In this document: positions 50,929 through 59,679 of the stretch, one piece after another
Layout of the letters: every line of letters starts with the position of its first letter
How positions within the stretch are numbered: the stretch's first letter is position 1
Source: Heterorhizobium halophytocola
GTDB taxonomy: Bacteria; Pseudomonadota; Alphaproteobacteria; Rhizobiales; Rhizobiaceae
Assembly: GCF_017873095.1 (NCBI RefSeq)
Contig: NZ_JAGGJU010000016.1
Span: 1 to 64,000, forward strand
Reading direction: 5' to 3'
DNA: 64,000 bases
Position numbers and translations under genes: made by a program
Notes under the pieces: generated by a model
The model's database searches: none
Seen by the model: only the letters and a program-made list of their open reading frames with translations
What the model was told of the DNA's origin: nothing

Positions 50929-51264
50929 ATGTCTTCACTTGCATCCACGACCTGGAAATTCGATGTTCCCAACAGCGGCACCGTCGTCTGGACCTTCAAC
51001 CAGGACGCGACGGCCTCGGCGCTGGGGCGCCAGGTCGGCCGTTGGGTCGAGGACGATAACGGCAATTTCATCATCGAGCTGAACGGCCAGAATCCCGGCG
51101 GCTACAAATCCGTATGGGCCGGCCGGCACGCGGACGGCAACGGCCAGGGCGTCTCCTCGCCGATCTTCAACAACGCGACCTTCTCCTTCACCATGGCCAA
51201 GCAGCCGGGAATGACGGAGGCAGACGGCGATTTCGATCCGGTCGAACTCGGGCTCGCAAGCTGA
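50929..51264 (+). CDS. Hypothetical small beta-rich protein
   Basis: 111-residue soluble protein (TWKFDVPNSGTVVWTFNQDA, GNFIIELNGQNPGGYKSVWA, NNATFSFTMAKQ). The alternation suggests a small beta-barrel or sandwich with a lipocalin-like W-x-F start. GGAGGAG lies 4-5 nt before the ATG, and a promoter-like AT-rich stretch precedes it. No signal peptide and no family I can name. Confidence 0.7.
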   Translation: MSSLASTTWKFDVPNSGTVVWTFNQDATASALGRQVGRWVEDDNGNFIIELNGQNPGGYKSVWAGRHADGNGQGVSSPIFNNATFSFTMAKQPGMTEADGDFDPVELGLAS

Positions 51265-51957
51265 CAGCGGCCACCGACCCTCTATGCCGGGAGAGGCCCG
51301 CCCGTCGCCACCGACGGCCGGCGCGCGCCCGGCACCATGATCCCGACGGTTAACCCCTATCCCGTCGGGCAGCCGCGCCGCATCGTTCCGCCGGGATGTC
51401 CCACTCTCCGGCAGATCTGCGGCGCGGCGATTTTTTTTGGGGAGGCAGCACCTCTGCCTTTCCTGCGAGCCCGTCGCTTCGGGGAGGTTCGGCCCGCGGC
51501 GCCGGCATCGCGCCGGAGCAACACTGTCGGGAAGAAATGCTAGAAGCCTCGAATAACTCTTGTAGACTACCGAGAATCAGATTCTAATCAAAAACATAAA
51601 GCACATAATACTTATATTGATGTCTTCATTTGCAAACCTGGAACGACACTTTGGACAACGAGGGCAATTGGCCGGACTTCTTGCAGGACAAAGCTTTCGC
51701 TGTCACCGGTCTCCGCACGCCGCAGCCATGGCACGCGATCCGGCGCCCAGCAGATCAAGACATTCTCGAATCCGACATTCTTGAACCCGTAATGGCTGCC
51801 GCCAGACACAGACGGCAGTAGCGGACCCGTTGCGGTTTCAAGGGTGATGCAAGGGCGAACAGGTGGCACTGCGGGGCGCCACCTGTTCCTCCGGGTTGTC
51901 TGCGCATCTCGCCGGACCCTTTGACGTCGCAAAGCATCTGGGATGCGTAAGGCGGTG
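51265..51957. other. 690-base region without a supported gene
   Basis: The first 280 bases are GC-rich with C-rich hairpin words (51371-51425). 51540-51660 is strikingly AT-rich (TAGACTACCGAGAATCAGAT, AAAACATAAAGCACATAATA) and could be foreign or regulatory. A minus-strand frame at 51612-51977 lacks a ribosome site and convincing composition and is not called. Confidence 0.4.
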
Positions 51958-52863
51958 TCAGTCGCGCGCGCCTGCACCTACATATTTGCGCCAGTCATGC
52001 TCCTCGCGGAAACCGAGCACTGTGCGCGCCTTGGCATTGGACAGCGGCGCGTCATAGCCGTCGATTTCGCCGGTGATCGGCGTATCCGGGGCATATTTCG
52101 CCAGAAATTCCCGGGTCGGCTCGTTGGCGGTGATCGTGTCGTTGACGGCGTTGAACACCTGGAAGCCGAGCCCGTCCTTTTCGACGCACAGATCGACGAT
52201 CTGGCCGAGATCGCGCGCATCGATATAGGACCAGGCATTGCGCTTGCGGCTCGGCGGATCCTTGAGAAAATCCTCGAACTTGCCGTATTCGTCCGGCTCG
52301 ATGACATTGCCGATCCTGAGCGCGTATATATCGGCGCCGGTGCGCATGGCAAAGGCGCGCGCGGTCTTCTCGTTGACCACCTTCGACAGGCCATAGCTGT
52401 CCATCGGGTCGACGTCGTAGTCCTCGGTCAGCGGGAATTCGTGATAGTCCTTGTCGCCCTCGGCAAAGCAGACGCCATAGGTCGTTTCGCTCGACGCGAT
52501 GATCACCTTGCGGATGCCGAGCTTCACCGCGGCCTCGATGACGTTATAGGTCGAGACCGTATTGGTGGAGAAGGTCAGGTTGTCCGGCTTGATCAGGATG
52601 CGCGGAATGGCGGCGAAATGCACCACCGCATCGACCGGCGCCGGACCTTTGCCGGTCTCCAGTCCGGAAAAATCCGCATGCATGCTGAGCGCATTGAACA
52701 CCTGGCCGCTGTCGGTCAGGTCGGTGATCAGCGTCTCGACGCCCGGGCATTCCAGCGGCACCAGATCGAGATTGGCGACGTGATGGCCCCTGTCCCTCAG
52801 ATAAGGCACCACATGGCGCCCCGCCTTGCCGCTGCCGCCGGTAAAGATGATCCGTTTGCCCAT
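51958..52863 (-). CDS. NAD-dependent epimerase/dehydratase (extended SDR)
   Basis: 301-residue SDR: IIFTGGSGKAGRHVVPYL nucleotide motif, DLTDSGQV, HFAAIPRILIKPDN, catalytic Ser in IIASSETTYGV and the DSYGLSKVVNEK Tyr-x-x-x-Lys pair. The family covers sugar-nucleotide epimerases and uronate dehydrogenases; the EVNAND-like details do not identify the substrate. The start ATG lies near AAGGAC/GGGAG. Stands alone between gene-free spacers. Confidence 0.9.
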   Translation of the reverse strand: MGKRIIFTGGSGKAGRHVVPYLRDRGHHVANLDLVPLECPGVETLITDLTDSGQVFNALSMHADFSGLETGKGPAPVDAVVHFAAIPRILIKPDNLTFSTNTVSTYNVIEAAVKLGIRKVIIASSETTYGVCFAEGDKDYHEFPLTEDYDVDPMDSYGLSKVVNEKTARAFAMRTGADIYALRIGNVIEPDEYGKFEDFLKDPPSRKRNAWSYIDARDLGQIVDLCVEKDGLGFQVFNAVNDTITANEPTREFLAKYAPDTPITGEIDGYDAPLSNAKARTVLGFREEHDWRKYVGAGARD

Positions 52864-53220
52864 GTCCTTGCACTCCCATGTGTCATTGGCTCGTGCAGGG
52901 ACATAGCGCGCAGGCCGGGAAATGGCGAGGGGCGCAAGGGAGCATGCATCCCCGTCAGCCCATGCCGCGCCGGCCGAACCATGGCCGCGGACCGAAGCCC
53001 GGACGGTCGCCCGTCCCCCGTTGGCGGGACCCGGACGCGCCGGCGCGGGGTGCCGCGTCGGCGCCGAGAGGGTTTGCGCGGCGGCGAGAGGACCCCCGTC
53101 ACCGCGCATCACGCGCCTGAAGCACGTCCGGTAAACCCGAGTTCACCTGACGTTCTCCAGTCTGTTGTCTTTACGCTTTTCCGGACGGAAAACCGCGACA
53201 ACACTTTTCCTGGAAATGCT
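52864..53220. other. Intergenic region with rhizobial extragenic motif
   Basis: No gene. At 53176-53222 TTTTCCGGACGGAAAACCGC followed by ACACTTTTCCTGGAAATGCT and CTA belongs to a short motif I have seen repeatedly ahead of rhizobial genes; a relative (GAATTGCTCTAG) occurs at 62670-62681. Confidence 0.45.
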
Positions 53221-53508
53221 CTAGTTGAACTGGCAGGCCGTGCCGCCATCGGAGGTCTGGGACTGCGTGCAGACATCATTGCCGGCGGTCAGGCTGAGGC
53301 TCCACTTGCCAGCCTCCGGATCGACGCCGATCGAGTAATTGCAGCCTGACGGCACGGAGCCGGCGCCGGACCCTTTCAGCGTGCAGCTGAGGCCGTTCAG
53401 GTTGGTGGTGATCTCCGCGGTGCCGCGGAAGGCATAGCCGACCGTGTCTGCGGACGCCAGACCGGCGACGAACACGAATGGCAGAGCAATTGTTACAGCT
53501 TTCAGCAT
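53221..53508 (-). CDS. Small secreted Cys-containing protein
   Basis: 95 residues with a clear Sec signal peptide (LKAVTIALPFVFVAGLASAD). The mature 75 residues hold four Cys (LSCTLKG, SGCNYS, DVCTQS, TACQFN) that could form two disulfides in the periplasm, and beta-type alternation. AGGAGA lies 6-7 nt before the ATG. Family unknown to me. Confidence 0.8.
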   Translation of the reverse strand: MLKAVTIALPFVFVAGLASADTVGYAFRGTAEITTNLNGLSCTLKGSGAGSVPSGCNYSIGVDPEAGKWSLSLTAGNDVCTQSQTSDGGTACQFN

Positions 53509-53886
53509 CGTGGTTCTCCTTGGGTTAGGTTGTGCAAATCAATTTACACAACCAAAGGTAGCTTATGTGCACCGACACCCGCGGTCAAACCCGCGTCCGA
53601 TATCCTCCGATAAACTTTGCGTGATCTTTCAAAGGCGCAATAGAAACCGCACGTCTCGATGGAATTGCAATCCTTCGAACAGTCACATTACGCATTGGGA
53701 TCAATTTTGAAGGTGAATACTTGCGCCCCCTCCCTCCCATAGAAGGGCGCGCCGCCGGTTCGCCTGCAACGACAGCCGCATTGCCGCCACGCAAGAGCGC
53801 TTGCGCAATCCATCCGTGATGGCCAAAGCGGCATGGCTTTTCGAACGTCGTCGGATATCCAGGCGTCGCCCGGCGCGATTGACGCC
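53509..53886. other. Gene-free stretch, AT-richer on the left
   Basis: Contains the promoter of the small secreted gene (CAAATCAATTTACACAACCA at 53537-53556). The remainder, up to the YcgN stop, shows no gene or strong hairpin. Confidence 0.35.
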
Positions 53887-54378
53887 TCAGGCCTTTTGCG
53901 CGGCGGCGTCGTCTCCCACCGTCAGCGGCCAGTCGACGATATAGTCCTCGAAGTCTTCCACCGCGACGTCGTCTTCCGACACCGTGCGGCCCTTTGCGGA
54001 AATGCCGGCCTGGTGGACGGTGTCGCGGTCACCGGAGACGAGATAGTGCCACCAGTAGAGGTCCTCGCCGTCACGTACCAGCCGGTAGGCGCAGGTGGGC
54101 GGCAACCAGGCGATGTCGTCGACCTTCTCGATCGACAACTGGATGCAGTCGGGCACGGTCGCCTGGCGGTTTTCATAATCCTTGCAGCCGCAGGTCTCGC
54201 CGTCCAGCAGCCGGCAGGCGACCGAGGTGAAGGCCACCTCGCCGGTCTCCCAGTCCTCGAGCTTGTTGAGACAACAGAGGCCGCAGCCGTCGCACAGCGC
54301 TTCCCACTGGGCATTGTCCATCTCGTCCAGGCGCTTGGTTTTCCAGAAGGGCTGTTCGTCGATCATCTTCGTATCCAT
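53887..54378 (-). CDS. YcgN/UPF0260 family Cys-cluster protein
   Basis: 163-residue protein of the YcgN (UPF0260) family. It opens with FWKTKRLDEMDNAQWEALCD and the metal-type cluster CDGCGLCCLNKLEDWETGE, then CRLLDGETCGCKDYENRQ, VPDCIQLS, WLPPTCAYRLV and DLYWWHYLVSGD. The Cys pattern suggests an Fe-S or Zn site. Function unknown; widely conserved in Proteobacteria. An in-frame ATG 12 nt downstream is also possible. Confidence 0.93.
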   Translation of the reverse strand: MDTKMIDEQPFWKTKRLDEMDNAQWEALCDGCGLCCLNKLEDWETGEVAFTSVACRLLDGETCGCKDYENRQATVPDCIQLSIEKVDDIAWLPPTCAYRLVRDGEDLYWWHYLVSGDRDTVHQAGISAKGRTVSEDDVAVEDFEDYIVDWPLTVGDDAAAQKA

Positions 54379-54621
54379 GTGCCTTTGCCGGTGCGGGGGC
54401 CGGGTGCGGGGGCCGGCCGCTTGCCCGCGGCCCTGTTGCCGGATGGCCGCCCGGGCTTGCGCCAAGCGGTTCGGTCTTAACCGAATCCCAGCTTTTTCCT
54501 TGTCCTTTATCAGCAAATGCCCCAATACATCAGGGGTGCCGACCGGGATCCTGGCGTTGCTCTGGGACTTTGGCCGTGCGGCGTCAAGCCTTTCGTCATT
54601 CAAGCAGGAGCGGTCGACCCC

Positions 54622-56790
54622 GTGCAGGACGCAGACAAGCCCGAGAAGAAACGGCGCCTCAAGCGCCATTATTTCCTCAGGCTGGATGCCTGGATCGACT
54701 CGACGCTGTGGAATGCGGGCTTCCGCGCCGGCCAGATCTGGGAAGACATCACCATCTTCTTCCGGCGCTTCCGGGCGCGCGGCTGGAAGCGGATCTTCTT
54801 CGAAATCCTCGGCGAAGGCATGACGCTCGGTACCGCCGGCTTCGTGCTGTTGCTGGCGCTGGCGCAGCCGGCCTTCAAGGAGACCGCCAAGGACTGGCGC
54901 AATCGCGGCGATTTCGCCGTTACCTTTCTCGACCGCCACGGCACCGTGATCGGCCATCGCGGCATCATCCACCAGAACTCGGTGCCGATCGACAAGCTGC
55001 CGGACTATTTCGTCAAGTCGGTGCTGGCGACCGAGGACCGGCGCTTCTTCGACCATTACGGCATCGATTTCTTCGGCCTGACGCGGGCGATGATCACCAA
55101 TGCGCAGGCCGGCGGCGTGGTGCAGGGCGGCTCGACGCTGACCCAGCAGCTGGCCAAGAACCTGTTTCTCACCAATGAGCGCTCGATCGAGCGCAAGATC
55201 AAGGAAGCCTTCCTGGCGACATGGCTGGAAGCCAATTTCACCAAGAAGGAAATCCTCTCGATGTATCTCGACCGCGCCTATATGGGCGGCGGGACGTTTG
55301 GCGCGGCGGCGGCGGCGCAATTCTATTTCGGCAAGCCGCTGACCGACGTGACGCTGGCCGAAAGCGCGATGCTGGCCGGCCTGTTCAAGGCGCCGGCGAA
55401 ATATGCGCCGCATGTCAACCTGCCGGCCGCGCGTGCGCGCGCCAACGAGGTGCTGACCAATCTCGTTCAGGGCGGGCTGATGACCGAGGGACAGGTGATT
55501 GCCGCCAGGCGCAATCCGGCCACCGTCATCGACCGCGGCGAGGAGGCCGAATCGCCGGACTATTTCCTCGACTGGGCCTATGACGAGGTGCAGCGCCTGG
55601 CGCAGAAATACAATATCCGCCAGCACACGCTGGTGGTGAAGACCACGATCGACACCAGCCTCCAGCAGGCGGCCGATGCGGCGGTGGAATCGAGCCTGCG
55701 CGAATATGGCGATGCCTACCGGGTCAAGCAGGCGGCGCTGGTGATGATCGAGACGGGCGGCGCCGTGCGTGCCATGGTCGGCGGCCGCGACTACGGCGAA
55801 AGCCAGTTCAACCGCGCCGCAAGGGCGCTGCGCCAGCCGGGCTCGTCGTTCAAGATCTACACCTATTCGCTGGCCATGGAAAAGGGCATGACGCCGGACA
55901 CGCCGATCGTCGACGCGCCGATTTCCTGGGGCAATTGGAGCCCGCACAATTACGGCAACCACTATGCCGGGCGGATCGACATCAAGACGGCGCTGGCCCG
56001 CTCGATCAACACCATCCCCGTGCGCCTTGCCAAGGACAAGCTCGGGCCGCATCCGATCGAGCAGATCATGGCGCAGGCGAAGAAATTCGGCGTCGAGACC
56101 CCGATCCGCAAGGACGTCACCATTCCGATCGGCACCTCGGAGGTGACGGTGCTCGACCAGGCGACCGCCTATGCCGTGTTTCCGGCCGGCGGCTTTGAAT
56201 CGCGCCGCCACGGCATCCAGCAGATGACCGATTACGACGGCGATGTGCTCTATGATTTCGACCGTGACGCGCCGCCGGCCAAGCGCGTCCTGTCGGACAA
56301 GGCCGAGGCCTCGATGACCCAGATGATGACCCGCGTGCCCTATGTCGGTACGGGCCGCCGGGCCGCCGTCGACGGCGTGCTGACCGCCGGCAAGACCGGC
56401 ACGACGCAGGCCTATCGCGACGCCTGGTTCTGCGGCTATACCGGCAATTACACGGCCGCCGTCTGGTTCGGCAATGACGACTATACCTCGACCAACAACC
56501 TGACCGGCGGCGCGCTGCCGGCGATGACCTTCAAGAAGCTGATGGACTATGCCCACCAGGGCATCGAGCTGAAGCCGATCCCCGGCATTGCCGATCCGTT
56601 GCCCGACGGTCCGCGCCGCAAGATCTCCGACAAGCTGGCCAAGGCCGAAGGCGAGGAACTGCCCGATTTCGTCCGCCCGCGCACGCTGAACCCGGACTCG
56701 GCGGCCGCCCTGCGGGCGCTGATGAAGATGCTGCAGGACGCCAAGCCGCTGTCCGTCGATCCGCAGACAACCGCAAGCCTCGGCAAATGA
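54622..56790 (+). CDS. Class A penicillin-binding protein 1 (glycosyltransferase + transpeptidase)
   Basis: 722-residue bifunctional peptidoglycan synthase. Cytosolic basic N-terminus (KPEKKRRLKRHYFLRLDAWI), one TM segment (about 68-88), GT51 domain with EDRRFFDHYGIDFFGLTRA (catalytic Glu), GGSTLTQQLAKN and YLDRAYMGGG. Then the transpeptidase with SSFK (in RQPGSSFKIYTYS), SIN (in ALARSINTIPV) and KTGTT. The start is placed at a GTG (VQDADKPEKK) with AGGAG 11 nt upstream. Divergent from the YcgN gene. Length and motifs are normal for rhizobial PBP1a/1c-like enzymes. Confidence 0.94.
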   Translation: MQDADKPEKKRRLKRHYFLRLDAWIDSTLWNAGFRAGQIWEDITIFFRRFRARGWKRIFFEILGEGMTLGTAGFVLLLALAQPAFKETAKDWRNRGDFAVTFLDRHGTVIGHRGIIHQNSVPIDKLPDYFVKSVLATEDRRFFDHYGIDFFGLTRAMITNAQAGGVVQGGSTLTQQLAKNLFLTNERSIERKIKEAFLATWLEANFTKKEILSMYLDRAYMGGGTFGAAAAAQFYFGKPLTDVTLAESAMLAGLFKAPAKYAPHVNLPAARARANEVLTNLVQGGLMTEGQVIAARRNPATVIDRGEEAESPDYFLDWAYDEVQRLAQKYNIRQHTLVVKTTIDTSLQQAADAAVESSLREYGDAYRVKQAALVMIETGGAVRAMVGGRDYGESQFNRAARALRQPGSSFKIYTYSLAMEKGMTPDTPIVDAPISWGNWSPHNYGNHYAGRIDIKTALARSINTIPVRLAKDKLGPHPIEQIMAQAKKFGVETPIRKDVTIPIGTSEVTVLDQATAYAVFPAGGFESRRHGIQQMTDYDGDVLYDFDRDAPPAKRVLSDKAEASMTQMMTRVPYVGTGRRAAVDGVLTAGKTGTTQAYRDAWFCGYTGNYTAAVWFGNDDYTSTNNLTGGALPAMTFKKLMDYAHQGIELKPIPGIADPLPDGPRRKISDKLAKAEGEELPDFVRPRTLNPDSAAALRALMKMLQDAKPLSVDPQTTASLGK

Positions 56791-56976
56791 GATGACGGTG
56801 CCGGCGGCATTTATCGGCGAAGCGGCTTCACGCCATTTCCCCATCAGAGATCAGCATGCCGATCACAGAGAGGAGCGCGGGCTTTACGAGTGGTAACGTT
56901 GCTAGGGCAGATAGCCAACAACGGCAGCCAACACGATCAGTCCGGACATGGTGTAGATCGAATTAAAATCCATCTC

Positions 56977-57207
56977 TCACGCGTTGAGGGCGCAGACTTC
57001 GCGCAACGCCGCGAAATGCAGTCCTCTGAAAGCCAGCGTCCAGACAATAGCACCGATCATGGGAAACGTCTTGATGATTCCGATGCTGTAGGCAACCGTC
57101 GGTGTCGCGACGCCAACCACGATCGATGCGGATGAGAGTTGGTTGAGCCACGTTGCCCGCAGCTTTCGCCTCTCGTTCCAAATGAGCTTTTCTCGCGTTT
57201 CATCCAT
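56977..57207 (-). CDS. Small membrane protein, unknown
   Basis: About 76 residues: MDETREKLIWNERRKLRATW, then two hydrophobic helices (SSASIVVGVATPTVAYSIGI and IGAIVWTLAFRGLHFAALRE). AAGGA lies about 12 nt before the chosen ATG; longer in-frame starts at 57264 and 57285 exist. The charged N-terminus with two TM helices suggests a small inner-membrane hairpin. No family named. Composition is lower in GC than its neighbours. Confidence 0.6.
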   Translation of the reverse strand: MDETREKLIWNERRKLRATWLNQLSSASIVVGVATPTVAYSIGIIKTFPMIGAIVWTLAFRGLHFAALREVCALNA

Positions 57208-57491
57208 ATAAGCCCAGATCCTTCCTATTGCGAGGACTGCAGTTAGGGCCAATGTGGCTCCCATCGTCGGGCTCTGTGGAGACATGTCCGCCGCATAGCG
57301 CGCAGACCGCGCCGGTTGGATCCTGCGGTCGCCCGTTGCGCCCTGTTTAGCAAGACCGGATTGATCCCAGAATTGGTCCGCGCCTGCCGGCGGCAGCAGC
57401 CGGGAAAATAGCAAATCCTTAACCCTTGGGGGAACACAAACCAGGGGCGGGATCACGCCCGCGCTTTGCGACAAGCTATGGGATGATCTCC

Positions 57492-58685
57492 ATGAAAAAC
57501 CGCCTTGGACTGACCACACGTCCAACGCTGACGCCCGCGCAAACCGCCGCCTATCTTCGCCACAGCGCGCCCTTGCGAAATCGCCTGCTGATCCTCAACG
57601 TGGTGCTGATCGGCCTGTTCTACATGAGTTACGCGGTGGTCGACGCGCTGCTGCTCGGCGATGTCACCACACTCAGCCTTGCCTTGCGCTTCGGGGTGAT
57701 CCTGCCGCTGGCAATCGCGCTGATGATCTATCTGCAGCTCGACCGGCCGATCGGACGCAAGGAACTGGCCGCCACCTCGGTCGCCGTCTGCGGCAATATC
57801 GCCTGGTGCGCGATCCTCGTGTCCAGCCACTCGCCCGGCGTCCACCTCTATTTCTACGCCGCCGCCATCTTCCAGATGGTCGTCACCATCGGCTCGCGCC
57901 CGGATTTCCGCATGGCGCTGGCGGCGAGCGCCGTCACCCTCCTCGTCAATTATACCGCGATCTGGTTCATTAACGGCGTGACGGCCGGCTATGGGCTGAC
58001 GCATCTGGCGATCTACGGCCCGACCGTGGTGCTGACGCTGATCGCCTGCCATCAGCTCGATGCGGAACGGCTGACGACCTTCCTGCAGATGCACGAGATC
58101 GAGATCCTGAAGATCAAGCTCTCCCAGCGCGCCGACGAATTGCACACGCTGTCGATCACCGATCCGCTGACCCGGTTGTCCAACCGGCGCGGCACCGACG
58201 GCATGCTCGACGCCCTGCGCCGCAGCCCGCTGACGGCCGACCTTGCCGAAGGCGGACTGGCGATGATCGACATCGATCATTTCAAGGCGTTCAACGATCA
58301 CCACGGCCATGCCGCCGGCGACCGCTGCCTGGCGCGGGTGGCGGAAAGCCTGAACCGCGAGATCGCCGGCGAGCCGATCCATCTGGCCCGCCATGGCGGC
58401 GAGGAATTCGTTGCCATCCTGCCCTCTTGCAATCTGCCGATGATGGAGCAGGTCGCCGCGCGTCTCTGCCAGGCGATCCGCGATCTGCAGATCGAACATG
58501 CCGGCATCGCCTCGGCAAGCGGCCATGTCACCGTCAGCATCGGCTATGCCTGCGGCTCGCTGGAAACACAAAAGGCCTTCGACCAGCTGAAGGAGGCCGC
58601 CGACCGGGCGCTCTACGAGGTCAAGGCGAATGGCCGCAACGGCTGGCGGCACGGCAAGGTCAGGAGCGCCGCCCTCGCGGCGTGA
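57492..58685 (+). CDS. Membrane diguanylate cyclase (GGDEF)
   Basis: 397-residue cyclase. Six hydrophobic helices in about 30-205 form an MHYT/MASE-like sensor I cannot name. A coiled linker follows, then GGDEF with DPLTRLSNRRG, MIDIDHFKAFND and the active loop RHGGEEF. The position of the inhibitory RxxD site reads GEPI, so product inhibition is probably missing. An ATG 9 nt upstream is an alternative start. Two strong hairpins follow the stop. Confidence 0.92.
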   Translation: MKNRLGLTTRPTLTPAQTAAYLRHSAPLRNRLLILNVVLIGLFYMSYAVVDALLLGDVTTLSLALRFGVILPLAIALMIYLQLDRPIGRKELAATSVAVCGNIAWCAILVSSHSPGVHLYFYAAAIFQMVVTIGSRPDFRMALAASAVTLLVNYTAIWFINGVTAGYGLTHLAIYGPTVVLTLIACHQLDAERLTTFLQMHEIEILKIKLSQRADELHTLSITDPLTRLSNRRGTDGMLDALRRSPLTADLAEGGLAMIDIDHFKAFNDHHGHAAGDRCLARVAESLNREIAGEPIHLARHGGEEFVAILPSCNLPMMEQVAARLCQAIRDLQIEHAGIASASGHVTVSIGYACGSLETQKAFDQLKEAADRALYEVKANGRNGWRHGKVRSAALAA

Positions 58686-58774
58686 CGCGAACCACCTCAA
58701 ACGGCCCCGCCTTTCGCCCCGGGCCGAGCGAAGACCGGACAGCCTTCGGGCCCGTGACAGGCGTCAAAATAGCT

Positions 58775-58838
58775 GCGGCACCGAGAGGGGGCGCTCGGTG
58801 CCGCAACCGTTGCGTGGCGGGGGTAAGGCCCGCCACGC
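58775..58838. terminator. Double hairpin between convergent genes
   Basis: Hairpin 1: GCGGCACCGAG / CTCGGTGCCGC, 11-bp perfect stem with an 8-nt loop (58775-58804). Hairpin 2: GCGTGGCGGG / CCCGCCACGC, 10-bp perfect stem with a 7-nt loop (58812-58838). No T-runs, but the pair lies exactly between the cyclase (+) and an RGS-like gene (-) and is probably a two-way transcription barrier. Confidence 0.7.
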
Positions 58839-58850
58839 CCCGAACCGGTG

Positions 58851-59498
58851 TCAGGCGCCGACGGTCAGCTTGTAGTTTTTCAGCCCGTCGATCACATCGC
58901 TCTCGCTCGGACCGCGGATGCCGGCACGCGGATTCTTCGCCTTCGCGGCCAGGGCCGTGAACTGCTCCTCGTTCGCCCGTCGAATGGGGGCCTTAGCCTT
59001 GGTTTCCTCACCCATGATCAGATAGATCTTGGCCAGGGCCAGGTCGTCGGCAGTGCTTGCCGGGAATTTCAGCGCCTTCGCAATCTTTTTGCCATTGACT
59101 TTCGTCAGGGCGAAATCCCTGAAGTCGTCGGACTTGCGGTAATCGTCGTAGTGGTCCGTCTGGAACTTTTCCACTGCGGCGATGCGGGCCTTTTTCAGCA
59201 GCTTCTCAAAAGCCGGTGAATTGGCCGCGGCCCTGCGCGCCGGCTCCGACTGCACGCCCTTGACGACGCAGGCATTATAGGTGGCCGTCCAGATCTTCTC
59301 GCCCGCCAGGCGATAGGGCTTCAGCGCGTCGACCCTGATTTCGGCGACCTCGCTCAGATATCTGTCGTAGATCTCGTTGCGCGCCAGCTTGGCGCTGAGG
59401 AAATCCAGAAGATCCCCATCGCCCTGGGCGCGGACATATTTCTCGAAATAGGCCCACTCCTTCTTGTTCGAGGCGATCTTCTTCACATTGTCTGCCAT
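58851..59498 (-). CDS. RGS-like domain protein, paralogue 4
   Basis: 215-residue soluble protein with an ideal AAGGAG ribosome site 5 nt before the ATG. It lacks the YPD block but shows the same architecture: ASNKKEWAYFEKYVRAQGDG and DLLDFLSAKL early, then IWTATYNACVVKGVQSEPAR, and the RGS-like ending AFEKLLKKARIAAVEKFQTD followed by HYDDYRKSDDFRDF (compare 'F-x-x-A-x-x-x-V-x-x-x-x-x-x-D-x-(Y/F)-x-x-(F/Y)-x-x-S-x-x-F'). The C-terminal part is Lys/Ala-rich. It is the best match to the second half of the RGS core among the four. Function unknown. Confidence 0.8.
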   Translation of the reverse strand: MADNVKKIASNKKEWAYFEKYVRAQGDGDLLDFLSAKLARNEIYDRYLSEVAEIRVDALKPYRLAGEKIWTATYNACVVKGVQSEPARRAAANSPAFEKLLKKARIAAVEKFQTDHYDDYRKSDDFRDFALTKVNGKKIAKALKFPASTADDLALAKIYLIMGEETKAKAPIRRANEEQFTALAAKAKNPRAGIRGPSESDVIDGLKNYKLTVGA

Positions 59499-59679
59499 GC
59501 CCACTCCTTTTCCGCTGCGAGGGTCTGGCAATAAGTGCGGCGCAGGGGCAATTTGGTTCATCGTGCCGTCTGCCTCAGGCGGTTTTGCGCACAGGACGCA
59601 AATATCTGCACACGCCGAAAGGGAAGCATTTCCCTAATAAAGATTTAGTGTTACCCCTCGGCGGGCGGATCGAGAGGGT

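Noticed and set aside
51612..51977. 121-codon minus frame in the gene-poor region
   Set aside because: Weak composition, no ribosome site, Arg-rich start. It overlaps the end of the epimerase gene.
53887..56844. A 985-codon minus frame containing YcgN
   Set aside because: Only the last 163 codons (53887-54378) are real. The remainder is antisense to the penicillin-binding protein.
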